From Nostoc sp. NMS8 (GTDB lineage: Bacteria > Cyanobacteriota > Cyanobacteriia > Cyanobacteriales > Nostocaceae), in NCBI RefSeq assembly GCF_017115045.1, contig NZ_JABXKK010000050.1, forward strand, positions 62,001 through 126,000: a DNA stretch of 64,000 nucleotides, given 5' to 3'. The translations under genes were made by a program, and so were the position numbers. Below the pieces are notes generated by a model. That model ran no database searches and was not told the origin of the DNA. It worked only from the letters and a program-made list of their open reading frames with translations. Below are positions 8,437-17,806 of the stretch, piece after piece. Numbering within the stretch: position 1 is the first letter of the stretch; every line of letters begins with the position of its first letter.

Positions 8437-10668
8437 ATGGCGACAAAATTTCCGAAATTTAGCCAGGATCTCGCACAGGATCCGACGACTCGTCGGATAT
8501 GGTATGCGATCGCTACAGGCAACGACTTTGAAACCCATGATGGCATTACAGAGGAAAATCTTTACCAAAAGATTTTCGCTACTCACTTCGGTCACTTGGC
8601 AATCATCTTCCTGTGGGCATCCAGCCTCCTGTTCCACGTAGCCTGGCAAGGTAACTTTGAACAGTGGATTAAAGATCCCCTTCACATCCGTCCCATCGCC
8701 CACGCGATTTGGGACCCCCACTTTGGTAAACCAGCGATCGAAGCTTTTACCCAAGCGGGCGCTAGCAATCCAGTAAACATTACCTACTCTGGTCTCTACC
8801 ATTGGTGGTATACCATCGGTATTCGGAATAACGGCGAACTGTACAACGGTTCAGTGTTCTTGCTGTTATTCGCAGCTGTACTGTTGTTCGCTGGTTGGCT
8901 ACACTTGCAACCCAAGTACCGTCCTAGCTTGGCATGGTTTAAGAGCGCGGAACATCGCCTAAACCACCACTTAGCAGGTTTGTTTGGTGTTAGTTCTTTG
9001 GCTTGGGCTGGTCACTTAATTCACGTTGCTGTCCCCGAAGCTCGCGGTCAGCACGTAGGTTGGGATAACTTCCTGAATACCCCACCCCACCCAGCAGGTT
9101 TGACACCATTCTTTACAGGCAACTGGGGTGTTTACTCTCAAAACCCTGACACTCCTGGACATATCTTCGGGACATCGCAAGGTGCTGGAACTGCAATTCT
9201 GAGTTTCTTGGGTGGTTTCCATCCCCAGACAGAAGCTTTGTGGCTGACTGACATCGCTCATCACCACTTAGCGATCGCGGTTATTTTCATAGTTGCCGGT
9301 CACCAGTACCGGACTAACTTCGGAATTGGTCACAGCATCAAAGAAATGCTGAACTCCAAATCCGGTTTAGTACCTGGTACCACCAGTGAAGGTCAGTTCA
9401 ACCTGCCTCACCAAGGGTTGTACGACACCTATAACAATTCGCTGCACTTCCAGCTGGGTATTCACTTAGCTGCTCTGGGAACGGTCACCTCTCTGGTAGC
9501 GCAGCACATGTACGCCATGCCTTCCTACGCATTTATTGCGAAGGACTACACGACTCAGGCAGCGCTATACACGCACCATCAATACATTGCTGGTTTCCTG
9601 ATCCTTGGTGCTTTTGCTCACGGAGCAATCTTCTGGGTACGTGATTACGATCCAGAGCAAAACAAGGGTAACGTTCTTGAACGTGTACTACAGCACAAAG
9701 AAGCGATTATTTCCCACCTCAGCTGGGTATCCCTTTTCTTGGGCTTCCACACCCTTGGTTTGTACGTACATAATGATGTAGTAGTTGCTTTCGGCACTCC
9801 TGAAAAGCAAATCTTGATTGAGCCAGTATTTGCTCAATTCGTCCAAGCTGCTAACGGTAAAGTACTGTACGGTTTAGACACCTTACTATCTAACCCCGAT
9901 AGTATTGCTTACACAGCATGGCCCAACTACGCTAACGTGTGGTTGCCAGGCTGGTTAGATGCCATCAATGCTGGTACTAACTCCCTGTTCTTGACAATTG
10001 GCCCTGGCGACTTCTTGGTACACCATGCGATCGCCTTAGGTCTGCACACCACCACCTTGATCTTGGTCAAAGGTGCTTTGGATGCCCGTGGTTCTAAGCT
10101 GATGCCCGATAAAAAGGACTTCGGCTATGCCTTCCCTTGCGACGGCCCCGGTCGTGGCGGTACTTGCGACATCTCAGCTTGGGATTCCTTCTACCTCGCT
10201 ACATTCTGGATGCTCAACACCCTTGGTTGGGTTACGTTCTACTGGCATTGGAAACATCTAGGTATTTGGCAAGGCAACGTAGCTCAGTTCAATGAGAACT
10301 CTACATATCTCATGGGCTGGTTCCGCGATTACCTCTGGGCTAACTCTGCTCAGTTGATTAACGGTTACAACCCTTACGGCGTGAATAACCTGTCTGTCTG
10401 GGCTTGGATGTTCCTGTTTGGACACCTAGTTTGGGCTACTGGCTTCATGTTCTTAATCTCCTGGAGAGGTTATTGGCAAGAGTTGATTGAAACCCTTGTT
10501 TGGGCACACGAACGCACTCCTCTCGCTAACCTAGTTCGCTGGAAAGACAAGCCCGTGGCTCTGTCCATTGTTCAAGCTCGTGTAGTTGGTCTAGCTCACT
10601 TCACTGTTGGCTATATCGTAACTTACGCCGCATTCTTGATTGCTTCTACTGCTGGTAAGTTCGGTTAA
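8437..10668 (+). CDS. psaB: Photosystem I P700 chlorophyll a apoprotein A2
   Basis: PsaB is the partner of PsaA in the photosystem I core. The protein has 743 residues, near the usual 741. The Fx-cluster loop [13 protein letters not shown] is at about residues 565-577 and supplies the other two cysteine ligands. Membrane helices with conserved histidines ([40 protein letters not shown]) follow the family throughout. The N terminus [18 protein letters not shown] is the classic PsaB start at ATG 8437. It ends 30 bp before a rho-independent terminator. Nostoc genomes can have a second psaB; this copy is the psaA-linked one. Confidence 0.99.
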   Translation: MATKFPKFSQDLAQDPTTRRIWYAIATGNDFETHDGITEENLYQKIFATHFGHLAIIFLWASSLLFHVAWQGNFEQWIKDPLHIRPIAHAIWDPHFGKPAIEAFTQAGASNPVNITYSGLYHWWYTIGIRNNGELYNGSVFLLLFAAVLLFAGWLHLQPKYRPSLAWFKSAEHRLNHHLAGLFGVSSLAWAGHLIHVAVPEARGQHVGWDNFLNTPPHPAGLTPFFTGNWGVYSQNPDTPGHIFGTSQGAGTAILSFLGGFHPQTEALWLTDIAHHHLAIAVIFIVAGHQYRTNFGIGHSIKEMLNSKSGLVPGTTSEGQFNLPHQGLYDTYNNSLHFQLGIHLAALGTVTSLVAQHMYAMPSYAFIAKDYTTQAALYTHHQYIAGFLILGAFAHGAIFWVRDYDPEQNKGNVLERVLQHKEAIISHLSWVSLFLGFHTLGLYVHNDVVVAFGTPEKQILIEPVFAQFVQAANGKVLYGLDTLLSNPDSIAYTAWPNYANVWLPGWLDAINAGTNSLFLTIGPGDFLVHHAIALGLHTTTLILVKGALDARGSKLMPDKKDFGYAFPCDGPGRGGTCDISAWDSFYLATFWMLNTLGWVTFYWHWKHLGIWQGNVAQFNENSTYLMGWFRDYLWANSAQLINGYNPYGVNNLSVWAWMFLFGHLVWATGFMFLISWRGYWQELIETLVWAHERTPLANLVRWKDKPVALSIVQARVVGLAHFTVGYIVTYAAFLIASTAGKFG

Positions 10669-10697
10669 TTCGGCTGCTAGTTTTGTAGATAAGTAAT

Positions 10698-10733
10698 AAA
10701 AATCCCCTGCCGGAAGGTGGGGGATTTTTTTTT
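10698..10733 (+). terminator. Rho-independent terminator of psaAB
   Basis: Stem AAAAATCCCC / GGGGATTTTT around a GC-rich loop, ending in a run of nine T. It starts 30 bp after the psaB stop. Confidence 0.9.
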
Positions 10734-10808
10734 GGTTTTGGGTGCAGAGGATGGGAAAAATAAAGAAGGGGCGGGCAAGATGCCATAGGTGTCAAGTTAA
10801 AGTCTTAG

Positions 10809-10985
10809 TATCTTGAGCGGATTTTTGAGGTTTTCCGCCGTCTTCATACTCGCCGAGAATTTCCTGGTACAGGCATTGGTCTAGCTATCTGCAAAAAAAT
10901 CCTTGAGCGGTATGGTGGTCGCATCTGGGCTGAGTCGGAACCAGGCGTAGGAACAGTTTTCTATCTTACCCTCAACGCAAATTAA
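10809..10985 (+). pseudogene. C-terminal remnant of a histidine kinase (HATPase domain)
   Basis: A 59-codon frame follows a stop at 10806 and ends with TAA at 10983-10985. It reads [14 protein letters not shown], then the G2 box [18 protein letters not shown], then [16 protein letters not shown]. This is the end of a phytochrome/PAS-type kinase catalytic domain. No start codon, H-box, N-box or G1 box is present, so the rest has been lost. It lies 53 bp before a broken response-regulator gene, the usual order for kinase plus Rcp1-type regulator in cyanobacteria. Confidence 0.85.
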
Positions 10986-11038
10986 GGTATCTTTAGTATA
11001 TATACTATATATCCGCCTAATAACTCTATAATAACTGC

Positions 11039-11485
11039 ATGATTCCTCGTCAAGCATTGCGACCTATTGAAGTTTTGCTAGTTGAAAATTCTCCTAGTGA
11101 TGCTAACCTAACCATCAAAGGCTTTTCAAATGCTCAAATCGCCAACAATTTGCACAGGCTTGAAGATGGTGAAAGTGCTATGAACTACTTACGGGAGCAA
11201 GAAGAGTTTACTAATGTTCCCCGTCCAAATTTAACCTTACTCGGTCTAAATCTTCCCGGAATGGATGGGCGTGAAGTGTTAACAGAAATTAAATCAGACC
11301 CAAATCTTAAGTCCATTCCTGTTGTCATAATTACTACCTCAAATGATGAGCAGGATATCCTACAATCCTATAACCTCAGTGCTAATTGCTAGGTCACAAA
11401 ACCCATTGATATCTACCAGTTTATTCAAGTTGTGCAGCTGATAAAAGATTTCTGACTGATAGCAGCAAGATTACCACAAAAGTAA
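11039..11485 (+). pseudogene. Rcp1-like single-domain response regulator, inactivated
   Basis: Starts at ATG 11039. The frame reads IEVLLVENSPSDANLTIKGF and continues as a CheY-like/Rcp1 receiver. Three lesions are visible. The phosphoacceptor position in the LLDLNLP motif is Gly (LLGLNLPGMDG). The codon after NLSANC is TAG (11390-11392), where relatives have Tyr before VTKP. A TGA at 11453-11455 replaces the Trp of the usual DFW. After these, the frame continues in register as VTKPIDIYQFIQVVQLIKDF and then LIAARLPQK to TAA 11485. One acidic-pocket residue is also changed (VEN for VED). Intact relatives receive phosphate from phytochrome-class kinases; this copy cannot. Confidence 0.85.
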
Positions 11486-11590
11486 TTGGGTTGGAAATTT
11501 TAACTGTTATTTATAAAACTAGACAATTAACCCCTGTCTAACAAATAGAAAATCAGGTGATTATCTAACAAATTGATATAACCCTGTACT

Positions 11591-12769
11591 ATGGAAAAGC
11601 TCATAATTCACATTCTATTAGTAGAAGATAGTGCCAGTGATGCCCATCTGCTACACCAGATATTTTTACATGCAGATCAAGAACAATGGCAGATGTTACA
11701 TGTTGAACGGCTATCTGAGGCAATAGATGCTAGCAGAGAAAACTCCGCATCCACCCTTGATAATTCTCAGATAGTGAGTCGAAGACAACGTAGATTCGAC
11801 CTAGTTTTGTTAGACCTCAGCCTCCCAGACTCTATTGGATTGGATACGTTGAAAGAATTTCGGGCAGCAGTACCCGATATTCCAGTAGTGGTGTTAACAG
11901 GTCTTGATGATGAAGACTTAGCAATGCAAGCATTAGCAGAAGGCGCACAAGACTATCTAGTTAAAGATCAAATCACTATACAAAGGCTAGTGCGTGCTAT
12001 TCGCTATGCCATTGAAAGGAGCGAAATTCTTAACCAACTACGGGAAAGTGAAGAACGCACCCGTCAAGCCCTAGCAAAGGAACAGGAACTCAACGAGTTA
12101 AAGTCAAACTTTGTTGCAATGGTTTCCCATGAGTTTCGCACCCCTATGACTACAATTCGGACGGCTGTAGATATCCTGGAATATAACAGTGATAAACTAA
12201 CTAATGACCGGAGAACTAAATATTTTAATCGTATACAAAATGCTATAAACCAAATGCTTCATCTCTTAGATGAGATATTGTTTTTGAGTAAAACAGAAGC
12301 AGCAAAACTCGAATATAAACCTACACTTTTAAATTTAGAAAATTTTTGCAGCGAACTCACAGATATCCTTCAAATTAATGCAGGTAGTCAGCACACTATT
12401 ATCTTTACTTGTGAAGGAGAATCTACCCAAGCCCAAATGGATGAAGACCTACTAAATTGTATCTTAACCAATTTGATTTCTAATGCCATCAAATATTCTC
12501 TTCAACATAGCACTATTTGGTTTGATTTAAATTGCAAAGATAGCCTTGCAATTTTCCAGATAAGAGACACGGGAATGGGCATTCCCCTCAAAGACCAAGC
12601 CCGTCTGTTTCAAACCTTCTATCGCGCCAGTAATGTAGGTGTAATTCAAGGAACAGGACTAGGCCTCACTATAGTTAAAAAATGTGTGGAACTACATGGT
12701 GGTCATATTCAATTAGAAAGTGAGCAGGGTATTGGCACAAGAGTAATTGTGACTTTACCACTGGAATGA
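11591..12769 (+). CDS. Hybrid REC-histidine kinase
   Basis: A 392-residue soluble protein. The receiver domain spans residues 1-140, with VEDSASD at 11-17, phosphoacceptor D75 in LVLLDLSLP and K125 in YLVKD. A short coiled linker (SEERTRQALAKEQELNELK) leads to HisKA with H180 in MVSHEFRTPMTTIR. The HATPase then shows an N box (LTNLISNAIKYS), G1 (RDTGMGIPLKD), an F box (LFQTFYR) and G2 (GTGLGLTIVKKC). The receiver has an extra loop of about 20 residues after residue 50. It likely autophosphorylates in response to upstream phosphotransfer. It stands beside a dead kinase-regulator pair but is complete itself. Its output partner is unknown. Confidence 0.88.
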   Translation: MEKLIIHILLVEDSASDAHLLHQIFLHADQEQWQMLHVERLSEAIDASRENSASTLDNSQIVSRRQRRFDLVLLDLSLPDSIGLDTLKEFRAAVPDIPVVVLTGLDDEDLAMQALAEGAQDYLVKDQITIQRLVRAIRYAIERSEILNQLRESEERTRQALAKEQELNELKSNFVAMVSHEFRTPMTTIRTAVDILEYNSDKLTNDRRTKYFNRIQNAINQMLHLLDEILFLSKTEAAKLEYKPTLLNLENFCSELTDILQINAGSQHTIIFTCEGESTQAQMDEDLLNCILTNLISNAIKYSLQHSTIWFDLNCKDSLAIFQIRDTGMGIPLKDQARLFQTFYRASNVGVIQGTGLGLTIVKKCVELHGGHIQLESEQGIGTRVIVTLPLE

Positions 12770-12833
12770 TTCGACATTGATCAGAAGTTTTTTAATTTTT
12801 AATTTTTAATTTATTTCTCCCCCATTCCGCACC

Positions 12834-13553
12834 CTATTTTCCTACTTGAGGATTTGACGTTGGACAAGTTTTATTAGCAAAATCGCACTGATAAATATAG
12901 GGTTCTTGCCAACTCAGAGGAATTTCTAATAAGTCTCGTGTGCCTGTCATTCCTTGTCCAATAAATAGTAACAAAGCAATACAGTTTAAAATCGTATGAA
13001 TGATACGCCAGCGATTGGATTTATCTTGATAAATATCTTGAAAAATTGCTAATGAAAAAATCATCAGTAGTGCTGCGGTAATTCCAATATAATAATGTGA
13101 CCAATACCACTCATTAGTACGGCGATAGACTCCATCCTGACAGCCTAAAATGACTAAACCTGCACCAGCTAAAGTTGCAAAAACTGCTCGCCATACGCGC
13201 TGTTTTGCCCGATAAAGAAATACTAAAGAGGCGATTGTGGCAGCAAATAGTAACAGTATAAAAACAACTTGAAAAGGTGTTTTATTCCACAATTGATTTG
13301 TGATAATATTTTTGCCAATAGGATAGCTTAATCCAATTAAAGTTAATCCAACAACTGCACTTGTTAGTTTTTCACCTAACTGCTTATGTTCTCCACCCAC
13401 CACCGGAGGAATTTTGCTCTTACTCCCAGCTAACATTTGCAATCGGCGTTGCCGTGTTTGCCAAGCAAAATTCACTACTGTACCGATAAGTGGAAACACA
13501 AATATGATTGCGATCACTGGATGTACAAGACTAAGAAAATCTGTTATTTGCAT
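12834..13553 (-). CDS. DUF4079-family integral membrane protein
   Basis: A 239-residue protein with about six hydrophobic segments. The first is LVHPVIAIIFVFPLIGTVVNFAW; another carries AFATLAGAGLVILGCQDGVYR, followed by NEWYWSHYYIGITAALL. The sequence pattern matches the cyanobacterial DUF4079 family, which often has paired histidines suggestive of haem or quinone contact (H11 and the SHYY segment here). The role is unknown. It converges on the hybrid kinase gene with only 64 bp between. Confidence 0.7.
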   Translation of the reverse strand: MQITDFLSLVHPVIAIIFVFPLIGTVVNFAWQTRQRRLQMLAGSKSKIPPVVGGEHKQLGEKLTSAVVGLTLIGLSYPIGKNIITNQLWNKTPFQVVFILLLFAATIASLVFLYRAKQRVWRAVFATLAGAGLVILGCQDGVYRRTNEWYWSHYYIGITAALLMIFSLAIFQDIYQDKSNRWRIIHTILNCIALLLFIGQGMTGTRDLLEIPLSWQEPYIYQCDFANKTCPTSNPQVGK

Positions 13554-13855
13554 ACAACACCTTTAAATGAATCATTGAATTCATCTCAAAGGATAATCTA
13601 GGTCATCGTACCATCATTTAAATTAATTTGAGATGAGAATTTGTTTAATATTTATTTCTGTTATTTTTAGCTGATTTTAATCAAGCAAATATTTGAATAT
13701 CTTATAAAAGATTATGACTCTAAAAAATATTACTGTGTATTAAAAAATACATTAATCAGCATTAAAAATGTTTTGTTACATTTTTTAAAAAAAATATGCT
13801 ACAAAAATGGGTGAAATGCTTTTTCGCAGAATAGTTTTAGGTGGAAAAGGGCAAA

Positions 13856-16096
13856 ATGTCAGGATCAAAGTTTAGCTATAAACTATCTCAAAATACTGTT
13901 TTTAAGAGAGTTATTCAATTCCACACAGCAACGCTAATTTTATTAGGCATTGTTTTATTTTCTGGCATCATTATAGCAGGATGGTTCGCTGGTGAAAATA
14001 GAATTAGTGGAATTTTTGCTCAAATCAATTACTGGCAAATGCACCCACCAATGTGGTTAGAAGTTCCAAGAATGGAGGGGAAATATTTACTACTACCCAC
14101 TGTTGGATGCTTGTTAACTGTGTTTATCGTGATGAAAATATCTCCAATACCACGGATTTGGTCGCAACGGTTAATAGTGGTAATTTTAATCATTTTAACT
14201 TTGCGGTATGTTCTGTGGCGATCGCTCTCTAGCTTAAATTTAGTAGATCCGTTGAATGGGGTATTTAGTCTAGGGTTATTTTTTGCAGAGATGTTAGTGA
14301 TAGTCAATAGCACTATACAGCTATTTTTTATGTTGAATATCAAAGAACGCCACCGAGAAGCAGACATGAAATCATTAGCTGTACTCAGTGGTAGCTTTGT
14401 ACCAACTGTTGATATTTTTATACCAACTTATAACGAGCCAGTTCTTATATTACGGCGGACAATTATTGGTTGTCAAGCCCTAATTTATGCAAGTAAAAAA
14501 ATCTATCTTTTGGATGATACTAATCGTTTAGAAATGAGGGATTTGGCAGAAGAATTAGGTTGTTATTATATAACGCGACCTGATAATAGTTATGCGAAAG
14601 CAGGTAATTTGAATCATGCGATCGCTAAAACTAATGGAGAATTAATAGTAGTTTTTGATGCTGATTTTATCCCTACTAATAACTTTCTCACTCGCACTGT
14701 TGGATTTTTTCAAGATGCAAAAGTTGCCCTTGTACAAACACCTCAAAGCTTTTATAATGCTGATACCATAGCCCGTAATCTAGGTTTAGAAAATGTTCTC
14801 ACCCATGAAGCAGAACTATTTCATCGGCAAATTCAGACAAGTCGTGATTCTTCAGGTAGTGCCATCTGTGCTGGTACATCCTTTGTTGTTCGCAGAAGTG
14901 CTTTAGAGAAAGTTGGGGGTTTTGTAATTGAATCTTTAAGTGAAGATTATTTCACAGGAATTCGCTTATCTGCTCAAGGCTATCGTTTAGTTTATTTAAA
15001 CGAAAAGTTAAGCGCTGGTTTAGCAGCAGAAAATATCGTCGGCTATGCAATTCAACGATTAAGGTGGGGACAAGGTACACTCCAGGCGCTATTTATTAAA
15101 TCTAATCCTTTAAAAATTCCTGGGCTAACTCTTATGCAGAGATTAGCTTGTTTAGCAGCATTGCTATATTGGTTTGGCAATATATCGCGCATTTATTTTC
15201 TGCTTATCCCATTAGCATATTCATTTTTTCATGTGATTCCCATCCACTCAACAGCAGCAGAATTATTATTTTTTTTCTTGCCTTACTATTTAGTAAATTT
15301 AGCAACATTTTCTTGGTTGACTTATCGTTCCTGTTCAGCCTTACTCTCAGATATTTATTCACTAATAATCTGTTTTCCTTTGGCAATAAATACCCTACAA
15401 GTGATGATTTATCCTTTTGCCAAAGGATTTCAAGTTACACCAAAAGGTATAGTAAAGAATCGTTATACTTTTAATTGGAATTTAGCCATACCTCTCATAA
15501 TTTTGTTTATTGCTACTGGTATTAGTTTGTGGCTAAATCTAAATATTGCACCAGAAACTACGCAAAAAATGACAGGTATTAATTTAGGTTGGCTGTGGAA
15601 TATTTATAATTTGATTATGATTGGTATCACCATTTTAATTTTAGTAGATGCACCAAAAGCAGATATGTATGAATGGTTTAATTTGCGGCGAATAGTGCAG
15701 TTAAGAGTTGGCGATCAGAATTTGTGGGGTGTGACTACAATGATTTCAGAAGCAGGTGTTGAAATCGCTCTGACTCAGAAATTACCCATCTATTTATTTG
15801 CCCATCAGCTAATAAATATAGGAATTATAGAAGAAAATTTGTGGCTAACTGGTGAGCTTGTGAGTACTGGGTTTAAAGATGAATCTTTCACAGTGCGTCT
15901 TAGGTTTAAATCAGTAAGTTTAAATCAACATCGCCGCCTTGTAGAAATGCTCTTTTGTCGTCCTGGACAGTGGAAGCGCCAGAATGCACCAGGAGAATTA
16001 CATTCGTTATTATTAATATTTAAAATTTTCCTGAAACCACGAATTCTATTTGATAAAAAAGTAGATGTAAGAGCGATGATAGTTTCTCAAATCTGA
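13856..16096 (+). CDS. bcsA: Cellulose synthase catalytic subunit (GT2, PilZ)
   Basis: Probable UDP-glucose beta-1,4-glucosyltransferase of the inner membrane. I chose ATG 13856 (746 residues), preceded by AAAGGG, over an in-frame GTG at 13841. Two N-terminal membrane helices come first. The GT2 domain has DVFIPTYNE-like DIFIPTYNEP at about residue 186, YLLDD (D220/D221), FDAD at 267-270, SED at 362-364 (catalytic base) and QRLRW at 400-404. Further membrane helices follow, then a C-terminal PilZ-like region near NLRRIVQLRVGD, which suggests control by cyclic di-GMP. No bcsB or cellulase gene is adjacent. The two glycosyltransferases downstream suggest an envelope polysaccharide region. The symbol is by family; it could make another beta-glucan. 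Confidence 0.85.
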   Translation: MSGSKFSYKLSQNTVFKRVIQFHTATLILLGIVLFSGIIIAGWFAGENRISGIFAQINYWQMHPPMWLEVPRMEGKYLLLPTVGCLLTVFIVMKISPIPRIWSQRLIVVILIILTLRYVLWRSLSSLNLVDPLNGVFSLGLFFAEMLVIVNSTIQLFFMLNIKERHREADMKSLAVLSGSFVPTVDIFIPTYNEPVLILRRTIIGCQALIYASKKIYLLDDTNRLEMRDLAEELGCYYITRPDNSYAKAGNLNHAIAKTNGELIVVFDADFIPTNNFLTRTVGFFQDAKVALVQTPQSFYNADTIARNLGLENVLTHEAELFHRQIQTSRDSSGSAICAGTSFVVRRSALEKVGGFVIESLSEDYFTGIRLSAQGYRLVYLNEKLSAGLAAENIVGYAIQRLRWGQGTLQALFIKSNPLKIPGLTLMQRLACLAALLYWFGNISRIYFLLIPLAYSFFHVIPIHSTAAELLFFFLPYYLVNLATFSWLTYRSCSALLSDIYSLIICFPLAINTLQVMIYPFAKGFQVTPKGIVKNRYTFNWNLAIPLIILFIATGISLWLNLNIAPETTQKMTGINLGWLWNIYNLIMIGITILILVDAPKADMYEWFNLRRIVQLRVGDQNLWGVTTMISEAGVEIALTQKLPIYLFAHQLINIGIIEENLWLTGELVSTGFKDESFTVRLRFKSVSLNQHRRLVEMLFCRPGQWKRQNAPGELHSLLLIFKIFLKPRILFDKKVDVRAMIVSQI

Positions 16097-16148
16097 AATT
16101 TTAGTTTTCTCAAGTACTGAATAATTTTCCCAAACTTAGTATATCATG

Positions 16149-17747
16149 CTAGTGCAATGAGTGAGGGTTTTCTACTTTCCAGAGCAAGTAATGATTGTCA
16201 CTATATAAAACATTTGTTTTATACTGGTAATTGCTTTCTATTTGCTTACGCCAGCTATCTGAAGGATTTAGTAAAAAAATATCAGTGAACTCATCAGGAA
16301 TATTGGGGATAGTTTGGTCTTGTACTAATTGAAACTGTACCTTTGGTTGTAAAAGATAGCTGAGGGAAAAGATGTTTCCATAATTAATACCAGAATCATT
16401 ACTAATCAAAAGTGGATGAGCAGCCTGATTAATAATTTTTGCAGCTTGTGGATTACCATAGCTAATCACCTTACTCCACCAAGTTTCAGCTTGGGAACTC
16501 ACTCCATAAGAAACTAAGCCACAAATAATCACTAATCCTGTAATTGTCTGCCAAATGTTTCGGCGTACAAGACTCTCATTATATAGCTGCGTAGTCAGGA
16601 GATAAGCAACAGCTAATTGAATGCCTAAATAAGAAGGCAATAAATAACGCTCGGAAAGCGAGCGTATACCCCCCAAGATTAAATCTGGTAGCACTAAAGG
16701 TAGTGCAGGAATTATAATCAAGGTGACGACAAATAACCAGATTTTATAGTTAGTTGTTTGACAAATAAAATAAATAGAATATCCAATAAGTATTAAAAAA
16801 AATGGTGTAATTATATAGCTAATGGGATTTTCAAAAGCAAAGTTTAAATCAAGAAAAATCCGGTTCAACTGTAAAAGCCAAGATTTAATTAAAATCTCTA
16901 AGGGAAACTGCATTTTTGTCCAGGCTGTTGAACTGTCAAATTGCCAAAAGTTATCTATTACAACTAATATCCAAGGTGTGAAGGCGAAAAACCCTGTTAA
17001 AGATGCTAATATATATGCTTTAACTGTCCGATTTAACCTAAATCTGGCAGTCGCAATTACATAAATTGCATGAGCGAATGCTACCAATCCACTCAATAAA
17101 AATGTGTAGAGGCTGAGTGCTAAAGTGACTGCATAGATTCCCCAATTTAACATGCGTGGTGCTTTATCTTTTGATTCCAGCCGTAATGCTCGTAGCAATG
17201 AGGCACTAGATAGTAATATAGTTACTATCCAGAGAATGTATTCTCGTGCTTCTTGGGCGTATACTAGGTGAATAGGGGAGATTGCCATAAGTGCGATCGC
17301 AACCTCCGATACCCACACCGATGCTTTAAATAATTCTCGACATAGCCAATAAATACTCGGAAAAATCAACAAGCTAATAAAAGCAGATAAACTTCTGATT
17401 GCCGTCACCGAATTACCAAAGATTCCCACCCAAAACCGAGCGATTATATAATACAGGGGTGGATGCTGTGGATCTTCTGTTTTCAAAGACATAATTGTGT
17501 CAATTAAGCCCTTTTCCATATTAGGACTTTGGAATTTGGCAAAACTTTCTTTAGTAATTATGCGACCATTAAATATTTGCTGCTTTACTTCATCTGCCGT
17601 ATAACCAGAAATCCGTAATGAAGTAAAAGTCTCATCATGCCAATAAACTTTGCCGTCAATGTTAAAAAAGCGAAAAAATATACCAACCATTAACAAAACG
17701 ACAATGAGAAACCGCAACCTATTTGGAGTAAGTTTGAGACGCCGCAT
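16149..17747 (-). CDS. GT39-like membrane glycosyltransferase, copy A
   Basis: A 532-residue polytopic protein of the ArnT/protein-mannosyltransferase (PMT_2) type, which uses polyprenyl-phosphate sugars at the outer face of the membrane. After the first helix comes the catalytic-loop motif YWHDETFTSLRISGYT, with the conserved Asp-Glu pair. QDPQHPPLYYIIARFW is the second family signature. About ten hydrophobic segments follow, and a soluble C-terminal domain (SNDSGINYGNIFSLSYLL). It is a tandem paralogue of the next gene on the same strand, 59 bp away, and is likely co-transcribed with it. The acceptor is unknown. It converges with the cellulose synthase gene. Confidence 0.85.
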   Translation of the reverse strand: MRRLKLTPNRLRFLIVVLLMVGIFFRFFNIDGKVYWHDETFTSLRISGYTADEVKQQIFNGRIITKESFAKFQSPNMEKGLIDTIMSLKTEDPQHPPLYYIIARFWVGIFGNSVTAIRSLSAFISLLIFPSIYWLCRELFKASVWVSEVAIALMAISPIHLVYAQEAREYILWIVTILLSSASLLRALRLESKDKAPRMLNWGIYAVTLALSLYTFLLSGLVAFAHAIYVIATARFRLNRTVKAYILASLTGFFAFTPWILVVIDNFWQFDSSTAWTKMQFPLEILIKSWLLQLNRIFLDLNFAFENPISYIITPFFLILIGYSIYFICQTTNYKIWLFVVTLIIIPALPLVLPDLILGGIRSLSERYLLPSYLGIQLAVAYLLTTQLYNESLVRRNIWQTITGLVIICGLVSYGVSSQAETWWSKVISYGNPQAAKIINQAAHPLLISNDSGINYGNIFSLSYLLQPKVQFQLVQDQTIPNIPDEFTDIFLLNPSDSWRKQIESNYQYKTNVLYSDNHYLLWKVENPHSLH

Positions 17748-17806
17748 AACTAAATTTCACAATAACTTGTAGACAATTATGATGTACTCGAAACATCTGA
17801 TGAAAA

